Part shown: piece by piece, positions 1 through 7,449 of the stretch
Position numbering within the stretch: position 1 is the stretch's first letter
Layout of the letters: each line of letters begins with the position of its first letter
Source of the DNA: Bacillus sp. P14.5
Lineage (GTDB): Bacteria > Bacillota > Bacilli > Bacillales > Bacillaceae_B
Assembly: GCF_003316765.1 (NCBI RefSeq)
Contig: NZ_NIJF01000073.1
Location: 1 to 64,000, forward strand
Length of the DNA: 64,000 nucleotides
Direction of reading: 5' to 3'
Notes under the pieces: generated by a model
Databases searched by the model: none
Seen by the model: only the letters and a program-made list of their open reading frames with translations
Told to the model about the DNA's origin: nothing
Made by a program: the position numbers and the translations under genes

Positions 1-340
1 TGTCAGGTGTCCTTCGTGACTTGCTCGAGTGCCACCAGGAGGTAGTTTTTCGATGTTAGGTGTCCTTCGTGATTCGCTCGAGTGCCACCAGGAGGTAGTT
101 TTTTGATGTCAGGTGTCCTTCGTGACTTGCTCGAGTGCCACCAGGAGGTAGTTTTTCGATGTTAGGTGTCCTTCGTGATCGGTTCGAGTGCCACCAGAAT
201 GCCGTTTTTTGATGTTAGGTGCCTCTCGTGACCCGCGTGAGTGCCACCAAGAGGTAGTTTTTCGTAGTTAGGTGTCCCTCGTGGCAGCGTGAGAGACACC
301 AGCCGCCGGATTTTCGTAGTCAGGTGTGTTCCACGTGGCC
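1..340. repeat. Tandem array of 53-bp palindromic repeats
   Basis: About six and a half units repeat with a period of 53 bp (unit starts near 1, 54, 107, 160, 213, 266, 318; the last step is 52). Each unit contains a left arm like AGGTGTCCCTCGTG and a right arm like GAGAGACACC that can pair into a hairpin, separated from the next unit by a T-rich stretch. The first four units are almost identical and the later ones diverge. Arrays of the same architecture and period recur at about 17828-17935 and 19434-19640. No coding potential or spacer diversity is seen, so this is not a CRISPR array. Confidence 0.85.
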
Positions 341-382
341 CGTCTGAAGGCCGCTTGGCACCGAATTGTAACTAAAAACCCC

Positions 383-402
383 TTAATCAAACGTTTGATT
401 AA
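383..402. repeat. 20-bp perfect palindrome TTAATCAAACGTTTGATTAA
   Basis: A perfect 20-bp palindrome lies in the gap downstream of the sigma-54 regulator. An identical palindrome with related flanks (an AGAAAC motif on the right) occurs at 49385-49404, and shorter relatives (AACGTTTGATT) occur near 27718 and 58141. It could be a binding site or a dispersed repeat; the matching flanks favour a repeat. Confidence 0.6.
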
Positions 403-492
403 CTTAGCAGAAACCCAGTCTTATCAACCGCCGAAGCCATATTAGTTTCCAGGGGAGTCCGGATTGCTGGACTGGGATTTTCTTGGCGGCGG

Positions 493-2220
493 TCACCAAG
501 AAGAATCCATCCCCCACTTCTTCAGCTTTTTCACCAAAGTAGAATGATCAATTCCCAAGGTTTTCGCGGTTTTTCTTATGGAAGTCTCCTTCTTGAGGGC
601 CTCTTTGATCAGGTTTTGTTCGTATTGTTCGACTCTTTGCTTCAGGTTGGTGTTGTTTTCCAAGCTCTCACCTGCGTTTTTTGCTGTTCTATGGATGTGA
701 GGGGGCAGGTCCGCCCCTTCGATGGTCAGGGATGGCACCGAGACAATCATGCTTTCCACCAGGTTTTTGAGTTCGCGAACATTTCCCGGCCAGCTGTAGC
801 GCTTCAGCATCTCTCTTGTTTCAGGAGCCATTTCTTTCTGGATGTTATAGGATTTGCAAAAATAAGTGAAGAAGTGGTCCATCAATACCTCGATATCATC
901 CGGTCTTTCAACCAAGGGAGGGATGTGAATCTCCACGACCTGCAATCGGTAGTACAGATCCTCCCGGAAGCGGCCTTGGCTCACTAACTCTTTTAAATCC
1001 CTGTTTGTCGCGGAAATGATCCGGATATCGAGCTGTTTCACTTTGCTGCTTCCGATTCTCTGAATCTGTTTTTCTTGTATGACGCGAAGGAGCTTGACTT
1101 GCAGGGGCAAGGGGAGTTCTCCGATTTCGTCCAGGAGAACGGTGCCTTTGTCAGCCAGTTCCAGTAACCCGATTTTTCCGTCTGAATTCGCGCCTGTGAA
1201 AGCTCCCTTTTCATAACCGAATAGCTCGGATTCCAGCAGGTGCTCTGGGATGGCCCCGCAGTTCACTTTTATGAAGGGCTTATCTTTTCTGTCACTGTAA
1301 TCATGTACTAAATTAGCCAGAACCTCTTTTCCTGCACCGGTAGGGCCGAGCAGAAGGAGGCTGGTGGGGAAAGGGGCGACTTGTTTGATTTTATGAATGA
1401 TATCAGTCATTTGGCTGCTTTGGAAGATGACCTTTTCGCCGGTGCCGTCGACGGAGTAGGTGAATCGATTATGATTCATCTCTGAAAAGCTTTTGGCTTT
1501 TCTCAGTTCTTTGCTCATTTGCGTTAACTGTGTGATATCCCGGACGCTCGTAACGATCATTTCGATGTTGCCGGAGTCATCCAGCACCGGATTTCCTGTG
1601 ACGATGACATCTTTTTTGTTCTCGATTTTTTGCAGGATGGACAACGGCTTTTTTTCTTCCAAAACTAACAGGGAAACGGATTGGTCAAAATATCCTTCTT
1701 TCATCAGGTCGGCCATGTGATTGCCAATCAGGTCATCTCGGTTAAATCCCGTTATTTCCTCATAGGCGGAATTGACGAATAAAGTAAGCCCGTGCTTATC
1801 TACAACATAGATGCCGTCAGCTGAGGATTCGATTACCTGTTCCATCTGCTTCAGCAAAAGCCGGTAATGTTCCATTTGCGAGATTTCCTGAAGAACACCC
1901 ACCGCGCCTATCAATCTGCCGTCCTGGTACAGCGGTGTCCGGTTCACCATATACTGGGCACCGGCAATCTCCATTTTCACGCCGATGGAACTCTGCTCGG
2001 TTTCCAATACCTTGTAAAGTTCAGAGTTGGGGATGAATTCTTTGATATCCTGTCCTGTATAGTCTTCATTTCCGTTACATAATAGATTGCTTGCAGAGAG
2101 ATTCATAAATAGTATTCTTCGATCCCGGTCCACCACAATCACACCATTGGTCATCGAGGAAAAAGTGCTTTTTAAAATCTCTTTATCCATCATTACGTCC
2201 TGCAAAATCATCCCACCCAT
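493..2220 (-). CDS. Sigma-54-dependent transcriptional activator (PAS-PAS-AAA-Fis HTH)
   Basis: This is an enhancer-binding protein that activates sigma-54 RNA polymerase. Two PAS domains occupy roughly residues 15-115 and 125-240. The AAA+ domain (about 270-500) has Walker A GPTGAGKE, an intact GAFTGA loop for sigma-54 contact, and LLDEIGE as Walker B. A Fis-type helix-turn-helix ends the protein (about 545-572). This is the RocR/BkdR architecture with PAS input, which suggests a small-molecule or redox signal. The gene is divergent from the dehydrogenase-lactonase-alcohol dehydrogenase operon and a sigma-54 promoter lies between them, so it is very probably their activator. The start is uncertain: ATG at 2220 has a weak ribosome binding site, while an ATG ten codons later follows AGGA. 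Confidence 0.93.
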   Translation of the reverse strand: MGGMILQDVMMDKEILKSTFSSMTNGVIVVDRDRRILFMNLSASNLLCNGNEDYTGQDIKEFIPNSELYKVLETEQSSIGVKMEIAGAQYMVNRTPLYQDGRLIGAVGVLQEISQMEHYRLLLKQMEQVIESSADGIYVVDKHGLTLFVNSAYEEITGFNRDDLIGNHMADLMKEGYFDQSVSLLVLEEKKPLSILQKIENKKDVIVTGNPVLDDSGNIEMIVTSVRDITQLTQMSKELRKAKSFSEMNHNRFTYSVDGTGEKVIFQSSQMTDIIHKIKQVAPFPTSLLLLGPTGAGKEVLANLVHDYSDRKDKPFIKVNCGAIPEHLLESELFGYEKGAFTGANSDGKIGLLELADKGTVLLDEIGELPLPLQVKLLRVIQEKQIQRIGSSKVKQLDIRIISATNRDLKELVSQGRFREDLYYRLQVVEIHIPPLVERPDDIEVLMDHFFTYFCKSYNIQKEMAPETREMLKRYSWPGNVRELKNLVESMIVSVPSLTIEGADLPPHIHRTAKNAGESLENNTNLKQRVEQYEQNLIKEALKKETSIRKTAKTLGIDHSTLVKKLKKWGMDSSW

Positions 2221-2224
2221 ACCT

Positions 2225-2317
2225 GTTGAATTTTGTCACCGCCTGGTGAATAATATCACCACATCAGAAAGCGTTTACATTAAAGTGTAAAGCAGCCTTT
2301 TGGTGAATTTTATCACC
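2225..2317. promoter_or_regulatory. Upstream activator sites: three GGTGAATnnTATCACC palindromes
   Basis: Two near-identical 16-bp inverted repeats, GGTGAATAATATCACC (2245-2260) and GGTGAATTTTATCACC (2302-2317), lie 50-140 bp upstream of a sigma-54 promoter. A third, degenerate copy (GTTGAATTTTGTCACC, 2225-2240) abuts the regulator start, 20 bp from the second. The position and symmetry fit binding sites for the Fis-type HTH of the neighbouring activator. The outermost site could also allow autoregulation. Confidence 0.8.
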
Positions 2318-2369
2318 ACCTGAAGAAAACCACAATTTATAAACCTTGTTATCACACTATTTTAACAGT

Positions 2370-2385
2370 TGGCACGACTCTTGCA
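2370..2385 (+). promoter_or_regulatory. Sigma-54 (-24/-12) promoter
   Basis: TGGCACGACTCTTGCA matches the sigma-54 consensus TGGCACNNNNNTTGCW exactly. It lies 30 bp before the ATG of the aldehyde dehydrogenase and downstream of the activator palindromes, so it should drive the three-gene operon. Confidence 0.93.
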
Positions 2386-2414
2386 TGTAAGTAAGTGAAG
2401 GAGGTTAGGAATCT

Positions 2415-3841
2415 ATGAAGACCAGAGGGTTATTGATTAACGGAAAAACGGTAGAAAAAAGAGAACATACCCTCTTCGCTCTCCATTTGATGGGGAACTA
2501 CTGGCGAATATCAGCATGGCGGACGAACAGGATGTTGAGCAGGCGATAGAAGGAGCACATTCAGCCTTTGAAATCATGAGTAAGATGCCTGCCTATAAAC
2601 GAGCGGAAATCCTATCCAAGGTGTCGGATATCCTGCGCAGCCGCAAAGAGGAGATGGCACAGGTTATTGCGAAAGAAGCAGGCAAGCCGATCAGGACAGC
2701 CCGCGGAGAAATCGACAGGACGGTTGTCACCTACCAGCTTGCTGCAGAAGAAGCGAAAAGGATCTATGGAGAAACGATTCCAATGGATGCAGCACCAGGA
2801 GGGGAAAATCGGTTAGGCTTCACATGGAGAGAGCCGTTGGGAGTGGTGACGGCGATCAGCCCATTCAACTTTCCTTTCAATCTGGTGGCACACAAGCTCG
2901 GCCCTGCATTCGCAGCCGGAAACACCGTCGTATTGAAGCCTGCTGAACAGACACCGCTCAGCGCCTTTTATATCGCGGAAATTTTTAAAGAGGCGGGTCT
3001 TCCGGAAGGGGCGTTATCTGTCGTGACCGGAAGCGGCAAAGAACTGAGCGATGCTTTGATTACAGATGAGAGAGTCAAGAAGGTGACTTTTACCGGCAGT
3101 GCCGCGGTAGGGAAAATAATTAAGAAGAAAGCGGGACTCCGCAAAGTCACCCTGGAGCTTGGTTCAAACTCGGGGTTGATCGTTGAGCCCGATGTGCCTG
3201 TGGATAAAATTGTTCAAAGATGTGTCGATGGTGCCTTCGGATTCGCGGGACAGGTCTGCATCTCTCTTCAAAGAATTTATGTCCATCAATCCATTTACCA
3301 GGAATTCAGTGAACAGTTCATTGAAAAAGCGAAGGGGTTGAAAGCCGGAGATCCCTTGGATGAAACGACGGATATCAGCGCCATGATCAGCAGGGAAGAA
3401 GCGGAACGGATTGAGTCATGGATAGGGGATGCAGTAGACCAGGGAGCGTCAGTCGGACTGGGCGGGACCCGGGAAGGCTCTGTTTTTACTCCTACCGTCA
3501 TGCTGGATGTAACCAATGGTATGTCTATTTCATGTCAGGAAACCTTTGCTCCCGTCATATCAATCGTTCCTTATGAGAACTTGGACGATGCGATTCACAT
3601 GGTCAATGATTCTGTGTATGGCCTCAATGTGGCTATTTATACACAGAATATCAACAATGCGATGAAAGCAGCCAAAGAACTGCAGGCTGGCGGTGTCATC
3701 ATCAATGATATCCCTACCTTCAGATTGGATCACATGCCATATGGAGGAGTAAAAGAGAGCGGCTACGGCCGTGAAGGAATCAAGTATGCTGTTGAGGAAA
3801 TGACAGAATTAAAATTTGTCACGATCAAAACCACATTTTAA
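2415..3841 (+). pseudogene. NAD(P)-dependent aldehyde dehydrogenase, frameshifted near its N-terminus
   Basis: The gene starts at ATG 2415 behind a strong AAGGAGG site and reads MKTRGLLINGKTVEK. It must then shift frame within an A6 run (2455-2460) to join the long open frame. With seven A's the protein continues in register through PLRSPFDGE to a 475-residue aldehyde dehydrogenase. Family features visible in the main frame are the cofactor-binding SPFNFP and TFTGSAAVGK segments, the general-base Glu in LELGSNSG, the catalytic Cys in GQVCISLQR, and a C-terminal GGVKESGYGREG. In this operon it would oxidise succinate semialdehyde to succinate (inference from gene context, as BlcA/AttK does). 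It may be intact in reality if the run is miscounted. Confidence 0.85.
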
Positions 3842-3853
3842 GGAGGAAGAAGA

Positions 3854-4699
3854 ATGAACATTATTACACCAAAACCAAAGCTGTATGTAATGGATAATGG
3901 AAGAATGAAAATGGACAAGAACTGGATGATCGCCATGCATAATCCCGCAACGATCAATAACCCAAATGCACAGACAGAGTTTGTTGAGTTCCCGGTGTAC
4001 ACCGTACTGATCGACCACCCAGAAGGAAAAATCCTCTTTGATACAGCCTGTAATCCAAACTCCATGGGAGCAGAAGGACGCTGGGGAGAAGCGACTCAGC
4101 AGATGTTCCCGATTTCCATGAGCGAAGAATGCTATCTTCATAACCGCCTGGAGCAGTTGAATGTCCGTCCGGAAGACATCAAATATGTCGTCGCTTCCCA
4201 TCTTCACCTGGATCACGCCGGCTGCCTCGAGATGTTCACCAATGCCAAAATCATTGTCCATGAAGACGAATTGAATGGAACTCTCCAAACCTATGCGCGC
4301 AACCAAAAAGAAGGAGCCTATGTCTGGGGTGATATTGACGCCTGGATTAAAAATAACCTGCAGTGGCAGACCGTCAAACGGACAGAGGATAACCTGCAGT
4401 TGGCAGAAGGAATCAAGCTGTTGAATTTCGGCAGCGGCCATGCCTGGGGAATGCTCGGCCTCCATATCGATATGCCGGAAACAGGCGGAATCATCCTTGC
4501 CTCTGATGCCGTCTACACAGCCGAAAGCTTCGGGCCGCCAATCAAGCCGCCAGGAATTCTCTATGATTCAGTGGGCTACTCAAGCGCTGTTGAAAAAATC
4601 CGCAGAATCGCCAGAGAAACCAATTCAGACGTATGGTTCGGACATGATTCAGAGCAATTCAAGAACTTCCGCAAATCCACCGAAGGCTATTACGAATAA
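3854..4699 (+). CDS. Metallo-beta-lactamase-fold lactonase (AttM/BlcC/AiiA-like)
   Basis: This 281-residue protein has a dinuclear zinc hydrolase signature: HLHLDH at 116-121, H196 in GSGHAWG, D218 in LASDA and H264 in FGHDS. Its length and motif spacing match the N-acyl-homoserine lactonase / gamma-butyrolactonase branch (AttM/BlcC, AiiA). In Agrobacterium BlcC opens gamma-butyrolactone to gamma-hydroxybutyrate, and AttM also cleaves acyl-homoserine lactones. Flanking alcohol and aldehyde dehydrogenases make lactone catabolism the most likely role here, with quorum quenching as a possible side activity. It lies 12 bp after the dehydrogenase, with an AGGAGG ribosome binding site. No signal peptide is present, so it acts in the cytoplasm. 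Confidence 0.88.
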   Translation: MNIITPKPKLYVMDNGRMKMDKNWMIAMHNPATINNPNAQTEFVEFPVYTVLIDHPEGKILFDTACNPNSMGAEGRWGEATQQMFPISMSEECYLHNRLEQLNVRPEDIKYVVASHLHLDHAGCLEMFTNAKIIVHEDELNGTLQTYARNQKEGAYVWGDIDAWIKNNLQWQTVKRTEDNLQLAEGIKLLNFGSGHAWGMLGLHIDMPETGGIILASDAVYTAESFGPPIKPPGILYDSVGYSSAVEKIRRIARETNSDVWFGHDSEQFKNFRKSTEGYYE

Positions 4700-4713
4700 A
4701 AGGAGGAACAAGG

Positions 4714-5892
4714 ATGAGTTTTTCAAAACTGGTATTCGCTCCTTTAAGTTATACCGGATGGGGTTCATTAGAGCAGCTTGTGCCTGAAGTGCAAAAGTAT
4801 GCTCCGGAAAAAATCCTCGTGGTGACCGATCCTTTGCTGGCTGACATCGGCCTGGCCAAACGCGTGACAGCCCCTCTGGAGGAGAACGGATTCGATGTGA
4901 CTCTGTACACAGAGGTAGTACCGGAGCCTCCTTTGGAAACAGGAGAAAAGCTGGTATCCTTTACCCGCGAAGGAAAGTTTGAACTGGTGATCGGCGTCGG
5001 AGGGGGAAGCGCAATGGACCTCGCCAAGCTTGCAGCTGTAATGGCTGCCCATGAAGGCCCGGCTGCAGATTATTTGAATCTATCAGGAACCAAACAGGTA
5101 GAACACAAAGGCCTGCCTAAAATTTTGATCCCGACGACCTCCGGGACTGGTTCAGAGGTGACCAACATCTCTGTCCTTTCATTGGAGTCAACCAAGGATG
5201 TCGTCACACACGATTATCTGCTGGCGGATGTCGCAATTGTCGACCCGGAATTAACCGTCTCGGTCCCGCCGAAAGTAACGGCCGCAACAGGGATCGACGC
5301 CCTGACACATGCAGTCGAGGCATACGTGTCCGTTAATGCCAGCCCGACATCGGATGGACTTGCTCTGCAGGCGATAAGACTGATTGCCCGCTCAATCAGA
5401 ACAGCCGTCAAGGACGGAGAAAATAAACAAGCCCGTATTGATATGAGCCACGGCAGCTACATCGCCGGCCTGGCTTTCTTCAATGCCGGAGTAGCGGGAG
5501 TGCACGCATTGGCCTATCCGCTCGGGGGACAATTCCATATCTCCCACGGTGAATCCAATGCCGTCCTGCTGCCCTACGTCATGGGCTACATCCGAAAAAG
5601 CTGCACCACGCGTATGGCCGACATACTGAATGCCCTGGGAGGAAACTCTCTCTACTTATCTGATGATGAAGCTTCCTATAAGTGTGTCGAGGAACTCGTC
5701 CGGCTCGTCAAAGATGTCGGCATTCCTCAGACTCTATCAGAATTCGATATACCCGAATCCGCTTTGGAAAGCCTGACTCAGGATGGAGTGAAGCAAAAGA
5801 GGCTGCTTGCCAGAAGCCCGCTGCCATTAGGAGAGGAAGACATCCGAAAAATCTACAGATCCGCTTTTGAGGGGAATGTGGTTGAGGGGTAA
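4714..5892 (+). CDS. Iron-containing alcohol dehydrogenase (4-hydroxybutyrate dehydrogenase-like)
   Basis: This 392-residue protein has the group III metal-dependent alcohol dehydrogenase fold: NAD-binding GGGSAMD (97-102), TTSGTGSEVT (141-150), and metal ligands D195, H199, H264 and H278. By analogy with BlcB/AttL it would oxidise gamma-hydroxybutyrate to succinate semialdehyde. That is the step between the lactonase upstream and the aldehyde dehydrogenase two genes upstream. It starts 14 bp after the lactonase stop behind AAAGGAGG and is the last gene before a strong terminator. Family members also act on 1,3-propanediol, butanol and lactaldehyde, so the substrate is inferred from the operon only. 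Confidence 0.88.
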   Translation: MSFSKLVFAPLSYTGWGSLEQLVPEVQKYAPEKILVVTDPLLADIGLAKRVTAPLEENGFDVTLYTEVVPEPPLETGEKLVSFTREGKFELVIGVGGGSAMDLAKLAAVMAAHEGPAADYLNLSGTKQVEHKGLPKILIPTTSGTGSEVTNISVLSLESTKDVVTHDYLLADVAIVDPELTVSVPPKVTAATGIDALTHAVEAYVSVNASPTSDGLALQAIRLIARSIRTAVKDGENKQARIDMSHGSYIAGLAFFNAGVAGVHALAYPLGGQFHISHGESNAVLLPYVMGYIRKSCTTRMADILNALGGNSLYLSDDEASYKCVEELVRLVKDVGIPQTLSEFDIPESALESLTQDGVKQKRLLARSPLPLGEEDIRKIYRSAFEGNVVEG

Positions 5893-5988
5893 TAAGTAAA
5901 ATGTCTGTTGTAACAGGTGTGCTTGTGAGGTGCAAGACGGAAAATCGCTGGCGGGATCAAACCTCACAGTACAATTCATAGTCAGGAA

Positions 5989-6022
5989 GGCTGAGGGATG
6001 CAATGATCTCTCAGCTTTTTTA
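5989..6022 (+). terminator. Rho-independent terminator of the lactone operon
   Basis: The arms GCTGAG (5990-5995) and CTCAGC (6010-6015), with a GAT/ATC inner stem, are followed by a T7 run. Confidence 0.85.
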
Positions 6023-6049
6023 TATAAATATAGAAGTTGAAAAGGAAGT

Positions 6050-6260
6050 TTGGAATAAAGGGGAAAATTCCCCTTATTTACGGAATAGTGCCCAAAATCA
6101 GCCTAAATAGAGGGAGAAATTCCCGCTATTTGCTTAAAAACCGGGAAAATAGCCTGTTTTTCAGCGCTTAAGGGGAAAATTTCCCCTTATCTACCCAGAA
6201 ATAGAGTCCAACTTTGCATTTAACGGGAAAATCTCCCCTTATTTTGTAGGTGGTAGGCTA
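6050..6260. repeat. Cluster of GGGGAAAATTCCCC palindromes
   Basis: Several copies of a short palindrome of the form AAGGGGAAAATTCCCCTTA alternate with about 25-bp spacers and the inverted form TAAATAGAGGGAGAAATTCCC. The same family fills 24180-24375 and 25845-26040. The remaining gap to the next gene (6261-6420) holds no other feature apart from the AAAGGGG ribosome binding site. Confidence 0.75.
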
Positions 6261-6420
6261 CTCAGCGAAAAATAAGACTTCTTAATCCTCCCCACTAATT
6301 AGTTCAAGCCCTGGGCCCTATCACCTGAATGAGTTGTAGTTTATGCTCCTTCCTTGTCTCCCTAATTCTCCCAAACTATAATAGTAATAATAGAAGCTAG
6401 AAATCAAAGGGGTGACGACA

Positions 6421-7023
6421 GTGGCAAAACTACCAATCAAACCAATTATAAAACTAGCTAAAACCCACGGCCCGACAGTTGGAAAGTTTGTAAAAGAAAA
6501 CTGGAAAGAGATATCACAGGGAGCAGCCTTCGTGGGCAGCGCCGGCAAAATCGCAAAGGATTTTCGGAAAAACAGAAAAGAGTCTGAACAGTATCTGGAG
6601 AAAAACCATCCCCGTAAAATCCGCTTTCACCAGTACAAAACGAGCATATTGCCTGATCTTCATAACATGAATAGATTTGAACTTTTTAAAGGTAAATTAG
6701 AAGTTGAAGGTTTTATTGCGCAAATCAAAGAGGAAGAACAGAAGGAGGCAGGTGTGAAAAAGCCCCTCCATTCCAAGCGCCTGAAAGACTGGAACGATAT
6801 TTTAATTCAAATTGAGGCGAAAATAGCGTCAAAGGATTACCAGGAATATATCATGATGTACAATAATCCTTCCTATCAAAGTGAGTATTTCAAAGGGTAT
6901 GAGAGGCAGCTGGAAAAGTACAGGAACATGGTGGAAAATCACGACAACGAAGAACTGTATGAGTATCTTCTAACGCATACGAAAAGAAGCAAAGAGGATA
7001 TTAAGGTTGATTTTTCTTTGTGA
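6421..7023 (+). CDS. Uncharacterised basic cytoplasmic protein
   Basis: I do not recognise this 200-residue protein. It is rich in Lys and Glu, has no signal peptide, and has a mildly hydrophobic N-terminus (KLPIKPIIKLAKTHGPTVGKF) followed by charged helical sequence. GTG at 6421 lies eight bases after AAAGGGG and is a better start than the GTG at 6412, which overlaps that site. It stands alone between two terminators. Its function is unknown. Confidence 0.65.
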   Translation: MAKLPIKPIIKLAKTHGPTVGKFVKENWKEISQGAAFVGSAGKIAKDFRKNRKESEQYLEKNHPRKIRFHQYKTSILPDLHNMNRFELFKGKLEVEGFIAQIKEEEQKEAGVKKPLHSKRLKDWNDILIQIEAKIASKDYQEYIMMYNNPSYQSEYFKGYERQLEKYRNMVENHDNEELYEYLLTHTKRSKEDIKVDFSL

Positions 7024-7449
7024 ATATAGGAGCAGCTGAATTGCAGGCTGAGATAGGGAGAACCAAAAACCCATCGAAAAGCTTCATAGTATGAACAGGA
7101 GCTGGACTCCAGGAATGCGCAGCTGAAAAAGCTGCGTAATTTTTTATTTTCCTTACCAATGGATATAAAGGAAGCAAGGTTTTATATGCTTTAACCTTCT
7201 TAGTCAGCCCAAATTATTCGGGAAAATTACTTCAGTGGGACAAGGAACCTGTCCCTCCGTTCCTCGACAGAAAATAGTATCTTTCTTCCAACGGACACAA
7301 AGACCTATACACTTTCTCCTATTATACTAATGTAAGCGCAACCTGCCAGAGTTGAACAATACTTCTGCATGATTGACGGTCTCGATGGGCTGTAATAGTC
7401 TATAAGTGCTATTGATCAAGGTCACAATTCAACTAAAAGGAGATCCGCT
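7024..7449. other. Intergenic region between the basic protein and the levan island
   Basis: It holds a terminator at 7116-7150, a copy of the GGGACAAGGAACCTGTCCC palindrome near 7220-7240, and the AAAGGAG ribosome binding site of the next gene. No convincing small gene was found. A sharply defined promoter for the kinase could not be assigned. Confidence 0.5.
7116..7150 (+). terminator. Rho-independent terminator
   Basis: The arms CGCAGCT (7118-7124) and AGCTGCG (7130-7136) surround an A-rich loop and are followed by a T-rich tail. It ends the transcript of the preceding uncharacterised gene. Confidence 0.85.

Noticed and set aside
1..340. Possible CRISPR array
   Set aside because: The units are contiguous tandem repeats with a constant period and no unique spacers, and no cas genes are nearby.
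544..987. Plus-strand 147-codon open frame
   Set aside because: It lies fully inside the sigma-54 activator gene on the other strand, has no ribosome binding site and no protein-like features.
2455..2475. Programmed ribosomal frameshift in the aldehyde dehydrogenase
   Set aside because: The A-run is short and not in the phase of a canonical slippery heptamer, and no stimulatory hairpin is evident.
3809..4465. Minus-strand 218-codon open frame
   Set aside because: It is the antisense shadow of the lactonase gene, which has complete catalytic motifs.
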